Source: DAOTTX01 sp034437515 (GTDB lineage Bacteria; Chloroflexota; Anaerolineae; Aggregatilineales; Phototrophicaceae). From it: a DNA stretch of 40,213 nucleotides. Below are positions 1 to 7,201 of this stretch, piece by piece. The translations under genes and the position numbers were made by a program. The stretch lies in NCBI GenBank assembly GCA_034437515.1, contig DAOTTX010000139.1, positions 1 through 40,213 on the forward strand. The letters run 5' to 3'. Position 1 is the stretch's first letter, and the number at the start of each line of letters is the position of its first letter. Below the pieces are notes generated by a model. The model had not been told where the DNA came from and ran no database searches. It worked only from the letters and a program-made list of their open reading frames with translations.

Positions 1-103
1 ACCCGAAGAAGAAACGCCACTCAGCTTGTCGAATGGCGTCCAATTCGTGAATGACAATCCAGACGAACCCGGACAGAAGAATGATGTTCGTGATCGTCTC
101 CAT
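1..103 (-). CDS. small membrane protein, N-terminal part only (DUF6713-like)
   Basis: Only the first 34 codons are inside the window. They read METITNIILLSGFVWIVIHE and then LDAIRQAEWRFFFG. A hydrophobic helix (about residues 6-19) is followed by HELDAIR..EWR. I associate the HELDAI/EWR signature from memory with small integral membrane proteins of the DUF6713 type; that family link is tentative and no function is known to me. The ATG shares its A with the TGA stop of the hydrolase gene before it (TGATG), so the two are probably translationally coupled and form the end of the PBP-hydrolase operon. The rest of the gene lies beyond position 1. Confidence 0.6.
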   Translation of the reverse strand, partial: METITNIILLSGFVWIVIHELDAIRQAEWRFFFG

Positions 104-768
104 CACGCGCCCTTATGCAAACCGAAGAAATCCACCAGCCCGGCGTGGATCACATCGACCTTATCCGTCAGGGCGTGGTCGCTATCAAGGATGTGCAGCG
201 TGACGTTATCACGCTCCGCAGCGAAGCGCACGCTTGCCTGCGGGTCAACACTTTCGTCGTGCTCGCCGTGATAGATCAACAGCGGAATCGTCACGTCGAG
301 CGCGTCATCGTCATATTGGGCGACGTCCTCGACCAGCCCGTAGTGCAGGCGCATCTGTTTGTTGTGCGCGTAGTGATAGGCCGTCGTGTAGCCGTCCTCC
401 CGCCATTGGGCGAAGGCCGCTTCGCCGTGTGCCGCCCGTTGACGTCGGAGGAAGTGCAGCGCCGGTGCCAGCAGCACGGCCTTTTCCACCCGTGCGGCCT
501 CGTCGTAGCGATCTAAAAAGTGCAGCGTCGCCAACCCGCCAAAGCTCGACCCGACCAGATACACCGGGCCTTTGGGCAGGTCGCGCACGGTCGCGGCGAT
601 GCGTTCAAGCTGCGCGGTCAGCGTAAGATGCTCGAAATCCGGCGCGTTCAGGTCAGGGACGGCGTAATGCACATCGGCGTAGTCTTGCAGGAACGTCCGC
701 AGCAGCCCGGCTTTGGTCGAACCGGGCGAGGACGCGAACCCGTGCAAGTAAAGGATGTTGTGGGTCAT
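103..768 (-). CDS. alpha/beta hydrolase of the YqiA/UPF0227 type
   Basis: This 221-residue protein begins with LYLHGFASSP (residues 6-15), the oxyanion-hole start typical of YqiA-like esterases. The nucleophile elbow is G-S-S-F-G with Ser75. Asp171 lies in YHGEHDE and His198 in DSDHAL, so the catalytic triad is complete. It has no signal peptide or membrane segment, so it should be a cytoplasmic esterase or thioesterase of unknown substrate. I placed the start at the ATG at 768, directly before the hydrophobic first strand; an upstream extension of the same frame would run into the preceding PBP gene. That gene ends only 13 nt upstream, and the next gene begins on this stop codon, so the three are likely one transcript. 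Confidence 0.85.
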   Translation of the reverse strand: MTHNILYLHGFASSPGSTKAGLLRTFLQDYADVHYAVPDLNAPDFEHLTLTAQLERIAATVRDLPKGPVYLVGSSFGGLATLHFLDRYDEAARVEKAVLLAPALHFLRRQRAAHGEAAFAQWREDGYTTAYHYAHNKQMRLHYGLVEDVAQYDDDALDVTIPLLIYHGEHDESVDPQASVRFAAERDNVTLHILDSDHALTDKVDVIHAGLVDFFGLHKGA

Positions 769-781
769 CGTGGTTTCTCGC

Positions 782-2992
782 TTAATAACGTGGGCATACC
801 GGGTTGACTTCCAGACCGAAGTAATAGTATTCCAGCACCTCGCACACAATTGGCGCGGCGACTTCCGAACCTTCGCCGGAATTTTCCACCATGGCCAGCA
901 CGGCGATCTCCGGCGCTTCACGCGGGCCGTAACCGACGAACCACGCATGAGATTGTCCGTTGCCGGGGGATTGTGCGGTGCCGGTTTTGCCGCAGATGCC
1001 GACCGATTGCAGCGGCGAGTTGCGAAAGATGAACTCCGCCGTGCCGATGTTCTGCGTGGTGACCATGCACAGTCCCTCGTGGATATAAGCCAGCGTAGCG
1101 GGATCAACCTCGATGTCTTGCATCGGGTCGGGTTCGAGTTCGTAGGTCACATCGTTGACCAGCCCGGTTTGCAGCACCAACTGTGGCCGGTAGAGCGTGC
1201 CATCGTTGGCGACGGCGGTATACAGGCGCAGCATTTGCAGCGGTGTGACTTCCACGAAACCCTGCCCGATGGCGAGGTTGACCGCGTCACTGAAGTTCCA
1301 GGGACGCTCGCCCTCGAAGGCATACAGCGATTTGGTATCCGGCCCGGCGATCAAACCGACGCTCTCGGCGATGTCTTGCATCCCGGTGGGCACACCCAGG
1401 CCGAGCTGGTTGGCATACTCCGGTAGGATGTACGGGTCTGCTTGATCCATCCGATAACCGGCCTCATAGAAGCAACTGTTGCAACTGACCATCAGCGCCT
1501 CTTGCAAGTTGACGCTGCCGTGCCCGTTGCGGTTCCAGTCCACGCGGGGGATGTCGCGGTTCCACACCCCGATGGAGGTATAGCGTTCTTCCTGTGTGTA
1601 GAGGCCGCTGTCAAGCGCGGCGATGGCGGTCATCACCTTCATCACGGAGCCGGTCGGGTAAGCACCCTGCGCCGGCCGGTTGAGTTGCGGCTGGCGCTCG
1701 TCGGTGGTCACTTCTTCGATGATGACCTGTGCGGTCTGCGTGCCCATTACCGGGTAGGGGTTGAAGGCGTTTGCGTCGAACGTCGGGTAGCTGACCATCG
1801 CCAGAATCTCCCCGGTGTTGACGTTCATCACGATCACCGATGCCCCTTCGGATTCAGGGTAAAAGCCGGAGGCGTAACGCCGCCGCACCGTATCCAGCAC
1901 AAATTGTTGTAACTCGGCGTCGATGGTCAGGGTGACCTTCTCCCCCGGTGACGCGCCCTGTTCGGCGAGCAAGCGCCGCTGTTCCCCGCCGGGTGAGACG
2001 ATGGTCAGCCGCCCGCCCGGCTTCCCGGCGAGCGTACTGTTCCATGAGCGTTCCACACCGCTGCGCCCGATGATCGAGTCCTGCCGGAAGCCCTCCCATT
2101 CGACCGTGTCGAGTTCGCTTTCTTCGGGATAACCGAGAAAACCGATGATGTGCGCGGTCAGTTCACCGTTGATGTAACGGCGCACACGCTGGCTATCGAA
2201 GGTGGCAGCACAGTCACCTTCGAGCGGTTGCTGCCACGTCTGGTAAGCGGCTTGTTCCAGGCTACCGACCTCTGCGAGTTGCTCAAAGCGATAATTCGCC
2301 ACCCGCGCCCGCACCGATTCCAACGGTTCTTCGAGAGCGGCGGCGAGTGTTTGCAGGCACGTCTCAAGGTCGGGAATGTCACGCTTAATAATGTTGACCA
2401 GCGCAACACGTCCGTTCATATCCGCGAGGATGCGCCCGTTGCGGTCGTAAATGTCGGCCCGTAGCGGCGGGAACGTCTCCATACGCAGACGACCGCCGTT
2501 TTCCATCTCCGTGAAGATGTTCGCCGGCGTCCACGCGACCCGCCATGCTTGCAGTACATCGTCGATGACCAGCCGCAGCGACCGCTCCGAGTCATCGAAC
2601 GTCCCGACAATGTGGCTGTTGAAGGTCGCGTCATAGGTGAAGGTGATGATGCGATTGCCCTCACGGGCGGCGGCACGCATGGCATAATCGAAATCCGTCA
2701 GGCGGATCTCATCGCGTGCGGCTTCGTAATTGGCTTTGAACGTCTCAAACGGGACAGTTTGCTGACTTTCTACACTAAGCAGGGTATACATCGCCGGGTA
2801 GTCTTCGCGCTGCCATGCGTCGAGGAAATTGGCGGCGGTTTGCTGGGCGTCCTCGATGTTGTTATATTCCGGGGTCGCCGTCAGGTGACGAGTGGGCAAT
2901 GGAGTCAGTTCGATCAACCGGCTTTCTTCGTTTTCCGGTGAACATCCGGCGGCAAGCATCAAGACGACGAGCAAGAGTATCCAATGTTTCAC
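782..2992 (-). CDS. class B penicillin-binding protein (peptidoglycan D,D-transpeptidase), lipoprotein
   Basis: The 736-residue protein cross-links peptidoglycan outside the membrane. A hydrophobic N-terminus ends in the lipobox LAAGC, so it is probably lipid-anchored rather than TM-anchored. Residues about 35-150 look like the NTF2-like MecA_N domain, followed by a dimerisation region (ADIYDRNGRILA). The transpeptidase domain has all three motifs: SVMK (about 449-452), SCN (about 503-505) and KTGT (about 669-672). I chose the GTG at 2992: GGGAAG lies 8 nt upstream, and the alternative ATG at 3031 falls inside the best -10 box. Architecture resembles PBP2a/PBP3-type enzymes of Gram-positives and Chloroflexota. 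It is the first gene of a minus-strand operon. Confidence 0.93.
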   Translation of the reverse strand: MKHWILLLVVLMLAAGCSPENEESRLIELTPLPTRHLTATPEYNNIEDAQQTAANFLDAWQREDYPAMYTLLSVESQQTVPFETFKANYEAARDEIRLTDFDYAMRAAAREGNRIITFTYDATFNSHIVGTFDDSERSLRLVIDDVLQAWRVAWTPANIFTEMENGGRLRMETFPPLRADIYDRNGRILADMNGRVALVNIIKRDIPDLETCLQTLAAALEEPLESVRARVANYRFEQLAEVGSLEQAAYQTWQQPLEGDCAATFDSQRVRRYINGELTAHIIGFLGYPEESELDTVEWEGFRQDSIIGRSGVERSWNSTLAGKPGGRLTIVSPGGEQRRLLAEQGASPGEKVTLTIDAELQQFVLDTVRRRYASGFYPESEGASVIVMNVNTGEILAMVSYPTFDANAFNPYPVMGTQTAQVIIEEVTTDERQPQLNRPAQGAYPTGSVMKVMTAIAALDSGLYTQEERYTSIGVWNRDIPRVDWNRNGHGSVNLQEALMVSCNSCFYEAGYRMDQADPYILPEYANQLGLGVPTGMQDIAESVGLIAGPDTKSLYAFEGERPWNFSDAVNLAIGQGFVEVTPLQMLRLYTAVANDGTLYRPQLVLQTGLVNDVTYELEPDPMQDIEVDPATLAYIHEGLCMVTTQNIGTAEFIFRNSPLQSVGICGKTGTAQSPGNGQSHAWFVGYGPREAPEIAVLAMVENSGEGSEVAAPIVCEVLEYYYFGLEVNPVCPRY

Positions 2993-3029
2993 AGGTAGCA
3001 CTTCCCAACATGATACGGCACTGATCGTC

Positions 3030-3038
3030 ATTATAACA
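3030..3038 (-). promoter_or_regulatory. extended -10 promoter for the PBP operon
   Basis: On the minus strand the sequence reads TGTTATAAT, a perfect extended -10 (TG-N-TATAAT). No good -35 is visible 17 nt upstream, which an extended -10 can tolerate. Transcription would start near 3023, giving a leader of about 30 nt to the GTG at 2992. This argues against a start at 3031. Confidence 0.6.
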
Positions 3039-3149
3039 TCATCCGTGAGATGTGCGCCTTGTACCTGCGTGATGAGCGCGTTCGGGGGTCGAAGGCCGGC
3101 GAAAACGACGATTTGGCTCCGCTGGTATGAGGATTAGCCATCTATGAGG

Positions 3150-3155
3150 TATAAT
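3150..3155 (+). promoter_or_regulatory. probable -10 box (TATAAT) for the FGE-fold gene
   Basis: A perfect TATAAT lies 26 nt before the ATG at 3182 in the divergent intergenic region. No convincing -35 hexamer was found at 16-18 nt, so the call rests on the -10 and its position. Confidence 0.45.
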
Positions 3156-3181
3156 GTTTAAAGCGTAACTTTTAAGGACGG

Positions 3182-4174
3182 ATGGGTTATATGGAAAGAC
3201 CGCACAGTAGTTCATATGTCTTCGGGATGATGGCACTGATGATATTAGCCATCGCATTTATTCTACCGATGATTAGCGGGCAGTTTTCCGGTGGGGCTGC
3301 TGCGCCTTCGGAAACGCGCATCGTCAGCCCACAGCAGCGCATCCTGGAACTGCAACGGACCGGGTTGGTCGAAGTCGAAGGCGGTGTGTATTTTCGCGGC
3401 ACCTCGCTGGAAGAGGTCGAGAATGCCCTGGACGACTGCCCCACCTGTAACGTCCCCCTGGCGGAAAGCGCCAGCCCTGCCCATCGACTGCTGATCGACA
3501 CCTTCTGGATGGAACCGACCGAAGTCACCTACGCCCAATACGCCGCATTTTTAAATGCGCTGGGTGCTGGTGGGCATGTCAACGGTTGCACCGGGGAACT
3601 GTGCGTGGTCACCCGTGCGGAAAGCACCACCAGCAGCCTTATCCTGGATGCTGGCAAGTACAAGACCACCAACCCCGCTTACAACGACTATCCCGTGACC
3701 AATGTGACGTGGTACGGCGCACAGGCTTATTGTGAAGCGATTGGTCGCCGTCTGCCCAGCGAGGGCGAATGGGAATACGCCGCACGCGGCACCGATGGCA
3801 CACTTTATCCCTGGGGCAACAACTGGGATTACACAGCGGCGAACGTGCGCGGTTCATCCAGCAACGCGGACGGTGTGGTCATCGCCGCACCTGAGCCGAT
3901 CGGTATTACCGGCGAATACGCCAGCCGGGACGGTATCCGCGACCTCGCCGGCAATGTCGCCGAATGGACGGCGGACTGGTTCGACCCCGGCTATTACCTC
4001 ACCTCCAGCGCGACCGCTGACAACAGCCGCGGCCCGGTAGATGGCACCGAAAAAGTGGTACGCGGTGGTTCCTGGGATGACCCGGCCTTCTACGCACGGG
4101 CGGTCAACCGGCAGGCTTACCCGCCGGGGACGACCGCACCTGATCTTGGTTTCCGCTGTGTGGCGGATCGCTAG
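3182..4174 (+). CDS. membrane-anchored formylglycine-generating-enzyme-fold protein (SUMF1/EgtB-type), non-canonical
   Basis: The protein has 330 residues. Residues 12-33 form a signal anchor, so the rest should lie outside the membrane. The FGE-sulfatase fold is clear: FWMEPTEVTYAQY, PVTNVTWYGAQAYC, LPSEGEWEYAARG, YPWGNNW, LAGNVAEWTADW, VVRGGSW and a closing GFRCV. True formylglycine-generating enzymes carry two copper-binding cysteines just after RGGSW; here that stretch is DDPAFYARAVNR with no Cys, so sulfatase activation is unlikely. A CxxC (Cys86, Cys89) lies before the domain. The role is unknown; such domains also occur as binding or accessory modules. ATG 3182 or 3191 could be the start (AAGGA at 3174-3178). 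The stop overlaps the convergent protease gene. Confidence 0.85.
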   Translation: MGYMERPHSSSYVFGMMALMILAIAFILPMISGQFSGGAAAPSETRIVSPQQRILELQRTGLVEVEGGVYFRGTSLEEVENALDDCPTCNVPLAESASPAHRLLIDTFWMEPTEVTYAQYAAFLNALGAGGHVNGCTGELCVVTRAESTTSSLILDAGKYKTTNPAYNDYPVTNVTWYGAQAYCEAIGRRLPSEGEWEYAARGTDGTLYPWGNNWDYTAANVRGSSSNADGVVIAAPEPIGITGEYASRDGIRDLAGNVAEWTADWFDPGYYLTSSATADNSRGPVDGTEKVVRGGSWDDPAFYARAVNRQAYPPGTTAPDLGFRCVADR

Positions 4175-5343
4175 AACTCGATATTTAACGCGCTCATCAC
4201 GGTGTTGATGGGGGTAAAGATCGTCGCCCGGTCGGAACCGGCGAACAGCAACCCGACCGCGTTATTGGACTCGCCGTGTACGATCAACGAACCGGAGTCA
4301 CCGCCTTTACTCATCGGCGTGGAGATAACCTGCCCGGTAAAACGGGCGCTGCGCGGCCCGACGATGGTTATGTAGTTGACGGTGACGGTCGCGTTGAGCA
4401 GCGTGATCTGCCCGGTGGTGAACGCCGTCGTGCGCCCCATCTTACGAATGTTCATGCCCAGTTCCGGCGGGCGTGTCCCCTCGATCATGCCTATGTTGAG
4501 CATCTCCCCACTAAACATATCCGCGTCCAACGGACGCGCTAACGCGGCATCGACCACGTTGTTTGTGTTGGCTTGCGCTCTGGTGGTCTGCGCACTGGGG
4601 CTGAAATCTGGCTTGGGGCCGGGGACAGGCGTTGTCTGTGCTTCGAGTGACTGCGCCGAGGTCGCCGTGACGCGCTTTTCCGAACCGCTCAACCCCGCCA
4701 GCAAATTCGATAGGCTTACCAATACCTCGACCACATCGCAGCCGCCGGAAGTGCCGCCATCGCCGGGCGGTGATGGCGGCGGCGGTTCCGGGTCGTCATC
4801 CGGCGGCGGTGTGGTGATCGGCCCTTCGAGATAATTCAACGGGATGAAGCGGCCCAGCTTGGCGACCACATCACCGGGGATTTTGCCGCCATCGGTCGGT
4901 GCAGGTTGCAGGATGTCATCACCTTCGGCGGCGTTGTTGCTCTCGGCAAACACATGATTGTTGGAAAGAAGCAATTTTTCCCCGGTGGTGCGATCTTTGA
5001 CGACCGCGCCGAACGTCCCGGCGGTGACTTTGTAATGCCCCATGCTCACCCCGGATGGCACCACCGGGCGGAAGCGTTCGGTCGGGGCCTGTTGTGCTTG
5101 CAGGTAACCGACTTCGTAAACATCGGTGCGCACCCCTTCGATTTCCTTCGGCACCATATCCCGTGCGGAGAGCGCCGCCGGTGGCATTTTGCGCTCCACC
5201 AATACGACGACGGCGGGGGTGCCGGTCACTTCACCATCGGCTTCACGATAGCCGATGGCCACCCCGACCACATTTTGCTTGCTGAGCAATTCCACTTCCA
5301 TTTCCTGCTGAGCCTGAAGCGCACGCTGGAAAAATGAAGACAT
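4171..5343 (-). CDS. Nal1-like / trypsin-fold serine protease with proline-rich insert
   Basis: The 390-residue protein has an N-terminal region (NVVGVAIGYR...PAVVVLVERK) like the one that precedes the peptidase domain in bacterial Nal1-like proteins. The triad is readable: His130 in LLSNNHVF, Asp265 in VVDAALARP and Ser350 in GGDSGSL. Between His and Asp lies a long low-complexity insert (about 175-262) with a PPPDDDPEPPPP tract and Ala/Gln/Thr-rich sequence. There is no signal peptide, so a cytoplasmic protease or a leaderless exported one is possible. The start has AAGGA 8 nt upstream. It converges on the FGE-fold gene; both stop codons sit in one CTAG. Substrate unknown. Confidence 0.8.
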   Translation of the reverse strand: MSSFFQRALQAQQEMEVELLSKQNVVGVAIGYREADGEVTGTPAVVVLVERKMPPAALSARDMVPKEIEGVRTDVYEVGYLQAQQAPTERFRPVVPSGVSMGHYKVTAGTFGAVVKDRTTGEKLLLSNNHVFAESNNAAEGDDILQPAPTDGGKIPGDVVAKLGRFIPLNYLEGPITTPPPDDDPEPPPPSPPGDGGTSGGCDVVEVLVSLSNLLAGLSGSEKRVTATSAQSLEAQTTPVPGPKPDFSPSAQTTRAQANTNNVVDAALARPLDADMFSGEMLNIGMIEGTRPPELGMNIRKMGRTTAFTTGQITLLNATVTVNYITIVGPRSARFTGQVISTPMSKGGDSGSLIVHGESNNAVGLLFAGSDRATIFTPINTVMSALNIEF

Positions 5344-5417
5344 AAATCTATTCCTTCTGGTTGACCTTACAAAAATTCGCAGTCTTGGTTGTTTGAATGA
5401 GGATGGCTGCTAGTTGC

Positions 5418-5447
5418 ATTGTAGACGTTGGTACCGGCGATATGCAA
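5418..5447 (-). promoter_or_regulatory. possible promoter of the serine protease gene
   Basis: On the minus strand TTGCAT (5447-5442), an 18-nt spacer and TACAAT (5423-5418) stand 75 nt before the ATG at 5343. The -10 matches 5 of 6 bases, the -35 only 3 of 6. Confidence 0.4.
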
Positions 5448-5522
5448 CTTTTTCGCTGTGAAGCGCACTCATTAGAAACGTTACGCAGTTCACAGTTATG
5501 GCTCCGTGCATTCAAAAATTTA

Positions 5523-5630
5523 TCCTCACCCCTTCCGAACGATCCGACTTACGGTCGGCGTTCTCCCTCTCCTCTCCAATCTCCAAAGTGTTGGAGAGGG
5601 GAAAACGAGCGCGGCGAGTAGAGGTGAGGA
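5523..5630. repeat. REP-like palindromic element, long copy
   Basis: Outer arms TCCTCACC (5523-5530) and GGTGAGGA (5623-5630) enclose two further stem-loops: CCGAC/GTCGG (5544-5558) and CCTCTCCAA/TTGGAGAGG (5571-5599). The arm sequences CTCACCCCTTCCGAACGA and GCGAGTAG(A/G)GGTGAGGA recur at 35754-35792, where the inner part is missing. It is therefore a dispersed intergenic repeat rather than a gene-specific terminator. The rest of the 5344-5720 gap holds the protease promoter and nothing else that I can support. Confidence 0.65.
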
Positions 5631-5720
5631 TGCAAAAATAGATCGTCTATTTTCATTCAGCCATATGTATGTGAACAAGTCTTGAAACCAATCACACGTT
5701 ACAGATGATGGAAGTAACCC

Positions 5721-6379
5721 ATGCGCAAATTGATTATCCCCTTCTTTGTTCTCCTATTCACGCTCACGCTCTCTTCTGTTATAGAAGCGCAAGCCACCCT
5801 CACGGTCAACCTGCCGGATTTCGTGCGCGGCTCCCTGCCGGAAGACGCCTTCGCTGATTTTGAGGCCGACAACGGCGTCACAGTGACGGTCGTCTCCAAA
5901 CAGGGGCAGACGTTCTATACCCCGCCGGCCCTAGATCTTGACCAGCACCTTGAAGATGTGGCGACCTATGCCAGCGGAGCCGATGTGCTTTACGTCAGTG
6001 ACTTTAACCTCTCAGTCGAGGCAACCCGCGCCGGGATTTACCTCGACTTCGCACCACTGACCGCCGTCGGCGCTGCGCCTACACGCTCGGCATGGGGATG
6101 GGATGGCGGTCAATGGGCGCTACCCTACGATGACCGCACCCCGCAGGTGATCTATGATCCCGCTCGTTCGCCGCAAAATTGGATGCCGGGCGGGTGGTCA
6201 ACATTCCGCAATTCGCCGACGACTTGACGTTCTTCATCGAGTTGTGGCTCGGTCGGGCGTTGGATCGTGCGATTCTGGAAGGCCAACCGCTAGAGGCCGA
6301 ACTCACACAGGCGCAAAGCCTCATCGACACCTACACTGACTGCCTGCCACCCCTCGATACAGTGACCGAAGGCGGTTGA
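5721..6379 (+). pseudogene. remnant of an extracellular solute-binding protein
   Basis: The first frame (5721-6227) starts with a good signal peptide (MRKLIIPFFVLLFTLTLSS, cleavage near IEAQA) and GGAAG upstream of the ATG. It continues like an ABC-transporter solute-binding protein (VNLPDFV, VTVVSKQGQ, ADVLYVSDFNL, WALPYDDRTPQVIYDP). After about residue 150 it drifts into WMPGGWSTFRNSPTT and stops. From about 6179 a different frame continues as a coherent sequence (NIPQFADDLTFFIELWLGRALD, then LEAELTQAQSLIDTYTDCL) to the stop at 6377-6379. Binding proteins normally have 400 residues or more; about 220 remain. The simplest reading is a large internal deletion plus a frameshift near 6165-6185. 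No partner permease genes lie nearby. Confidence 0.7.
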
Positions 6380-6420
6380 CCCAACCTTGAGTGTGTTGTT
6401 CGGCGGGGAGTAGGCAACAA

Positions 6421-6449
6421 AAAAGAAGCGGTGATGAGCCGCTTCTTTT
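6421..6449. terminator. bidirectional intrinsic terminator
   Basis: AAAAGAAGCGG (6421-6431) and CCGCTTCTTTT (6439-6449) form a perfect 11-bp stem with a 7-nt loop. The T-run on each side suits both the pseudogene on the plus strand and the converging gene that ends at 6470. Confidence 0.8.
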
Positions 6450-6469
6450 CTCTCCTGTGTGTGCGATGG

Positions 6470-6841
6470 CTAGATTACAGCATCGGTGAGTTCTTCCAGA
6501 TACCCCAACGCGCCCTCATAAGTGCGAAACCAGTACAGCGGCGGGCGACCATACGTTGAGACTTTTGTGCCCTGCATTTGATGTTCAAGTGCCGCACCCA
6601 CCAGCAACCAGCCTGCCATCATCGGGTTCTGGTTGACCTGATGAATCATACGAACCGTGAGGGCCATCGGTAGATCAGGATTCTGGCGGAGATCAACGAT
6701 CACATATGTAGGGTACCGTGCCTGATTGATGACCATCTTCACTTGTTGGAAGGCGGCGAACACATCAGAAGTGGTCGGCTCGCGCGTGGGCGTCAGTTCG
6801 ATGGTATTTTTGTTTATCAACCCGACTTTTACCGTAGTCAT
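6470..6841 (-). CDS. small STAS-like domain protein, function unknown
   Basis: This 123-residue soluble protein alternates strands and helices: an N-terminal strand pair (VKVGLINKNTIELTP), a helix (DVFAAFQQVKMVINQA), the strand YVIVDLRQNPDLP, and a C-terminal helix (TYEGALGYLEELTDAV). The pattern resembles a STAS/SpoIIAA-like fold, seen in regulators that bind partner proteins, but I cannot identify a named family. There is no signal peptide and no catalytic motif. GGAGAG lies about 9 nt before the ATG. It stands alone between a terminator and a long AT-rich spacer, and base usage is ordinary. Confidence 0.6.
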   Translation of the reverse strand: MTTVKVGLINKNTIELTPTREPTTSDVFAAFQQVKMVINQARYPTYVIVDLRQNPDLPMALTVRMIHQVNQNPMMAGWLLVGAALEHQMQGTKVSTYGRPPLYWFRTYEGALGYLEELTDAVI

Positions 6842-7147
6842 CTTATTTGTTCTCTCCGAGTTTAAATAAATGTGATTTGCTTTGGTTGTTCGATTATAAA
6901 TTAAGTATTGTGATTTAGTAAAGAACGCTCAATATATTTATTTTTATTTTACAACTTTCATATTTATCTCATTCTACCACGAAATAAGTGCGTCAACCGG
7001 GATATTTCTTAATTCTATAATGGCCCAAAGGTCACAATATTCATAACAAAGCATAACAAAGTGTCAATACTTCTGTTTTTTTGATTAATTTCGCAACGTA
7101 ATTCTAACTTTTGTTTAAAAACTATAACCAAACAGAAATAGAGAATC
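6842..7147. other. AT-rich gene-free stretch
   Basis: About 300 nt, far richer in A+T than the flanking genes, with TATTTATTTTTATTTTAC-like tracts (near 6932). It holds the upstream region of the STAS-like gene. No open frame with coding character, RNA gene or clear promoter was recognised. Its composition suggests a regulatory or nucleoid-protein-binding spacer, but that is inference. Confidence 0.4.
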
Positions 7148-7174
7148 AAAAAGACGACCTGTCGCCAGATCGCC
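7148..7174 (-). terminator. intrinsic terminator of rpsA
   Basis: On the minus strand GGCGATCTG-GCGA-CAGGTCGTC forms a 9-bp stem (two G-U pairs) closed by a GNRA-type tetraloop and followed by five T. It lies 28 nt after the rpsA stop codon. Confidence 0.75.
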
Positions 7175-7201
7175 TCGTTGATACTTGTTTTATGCGGGTA
7201 C

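Noticed and set aside
755..1426. 223-codon open frame antisense to the PBP gene
   Set aside because: The PBP active-site motifs fix the real frame; the antisense sequence is low in hydrophobic pattern and has no ribosome binding site.
3182..4174. Annotation as a sulfatase-activating formylglycine-generating enzyme
   Set aside because: The two active-site cysteines are missing and no sulfatase gene is in the window.
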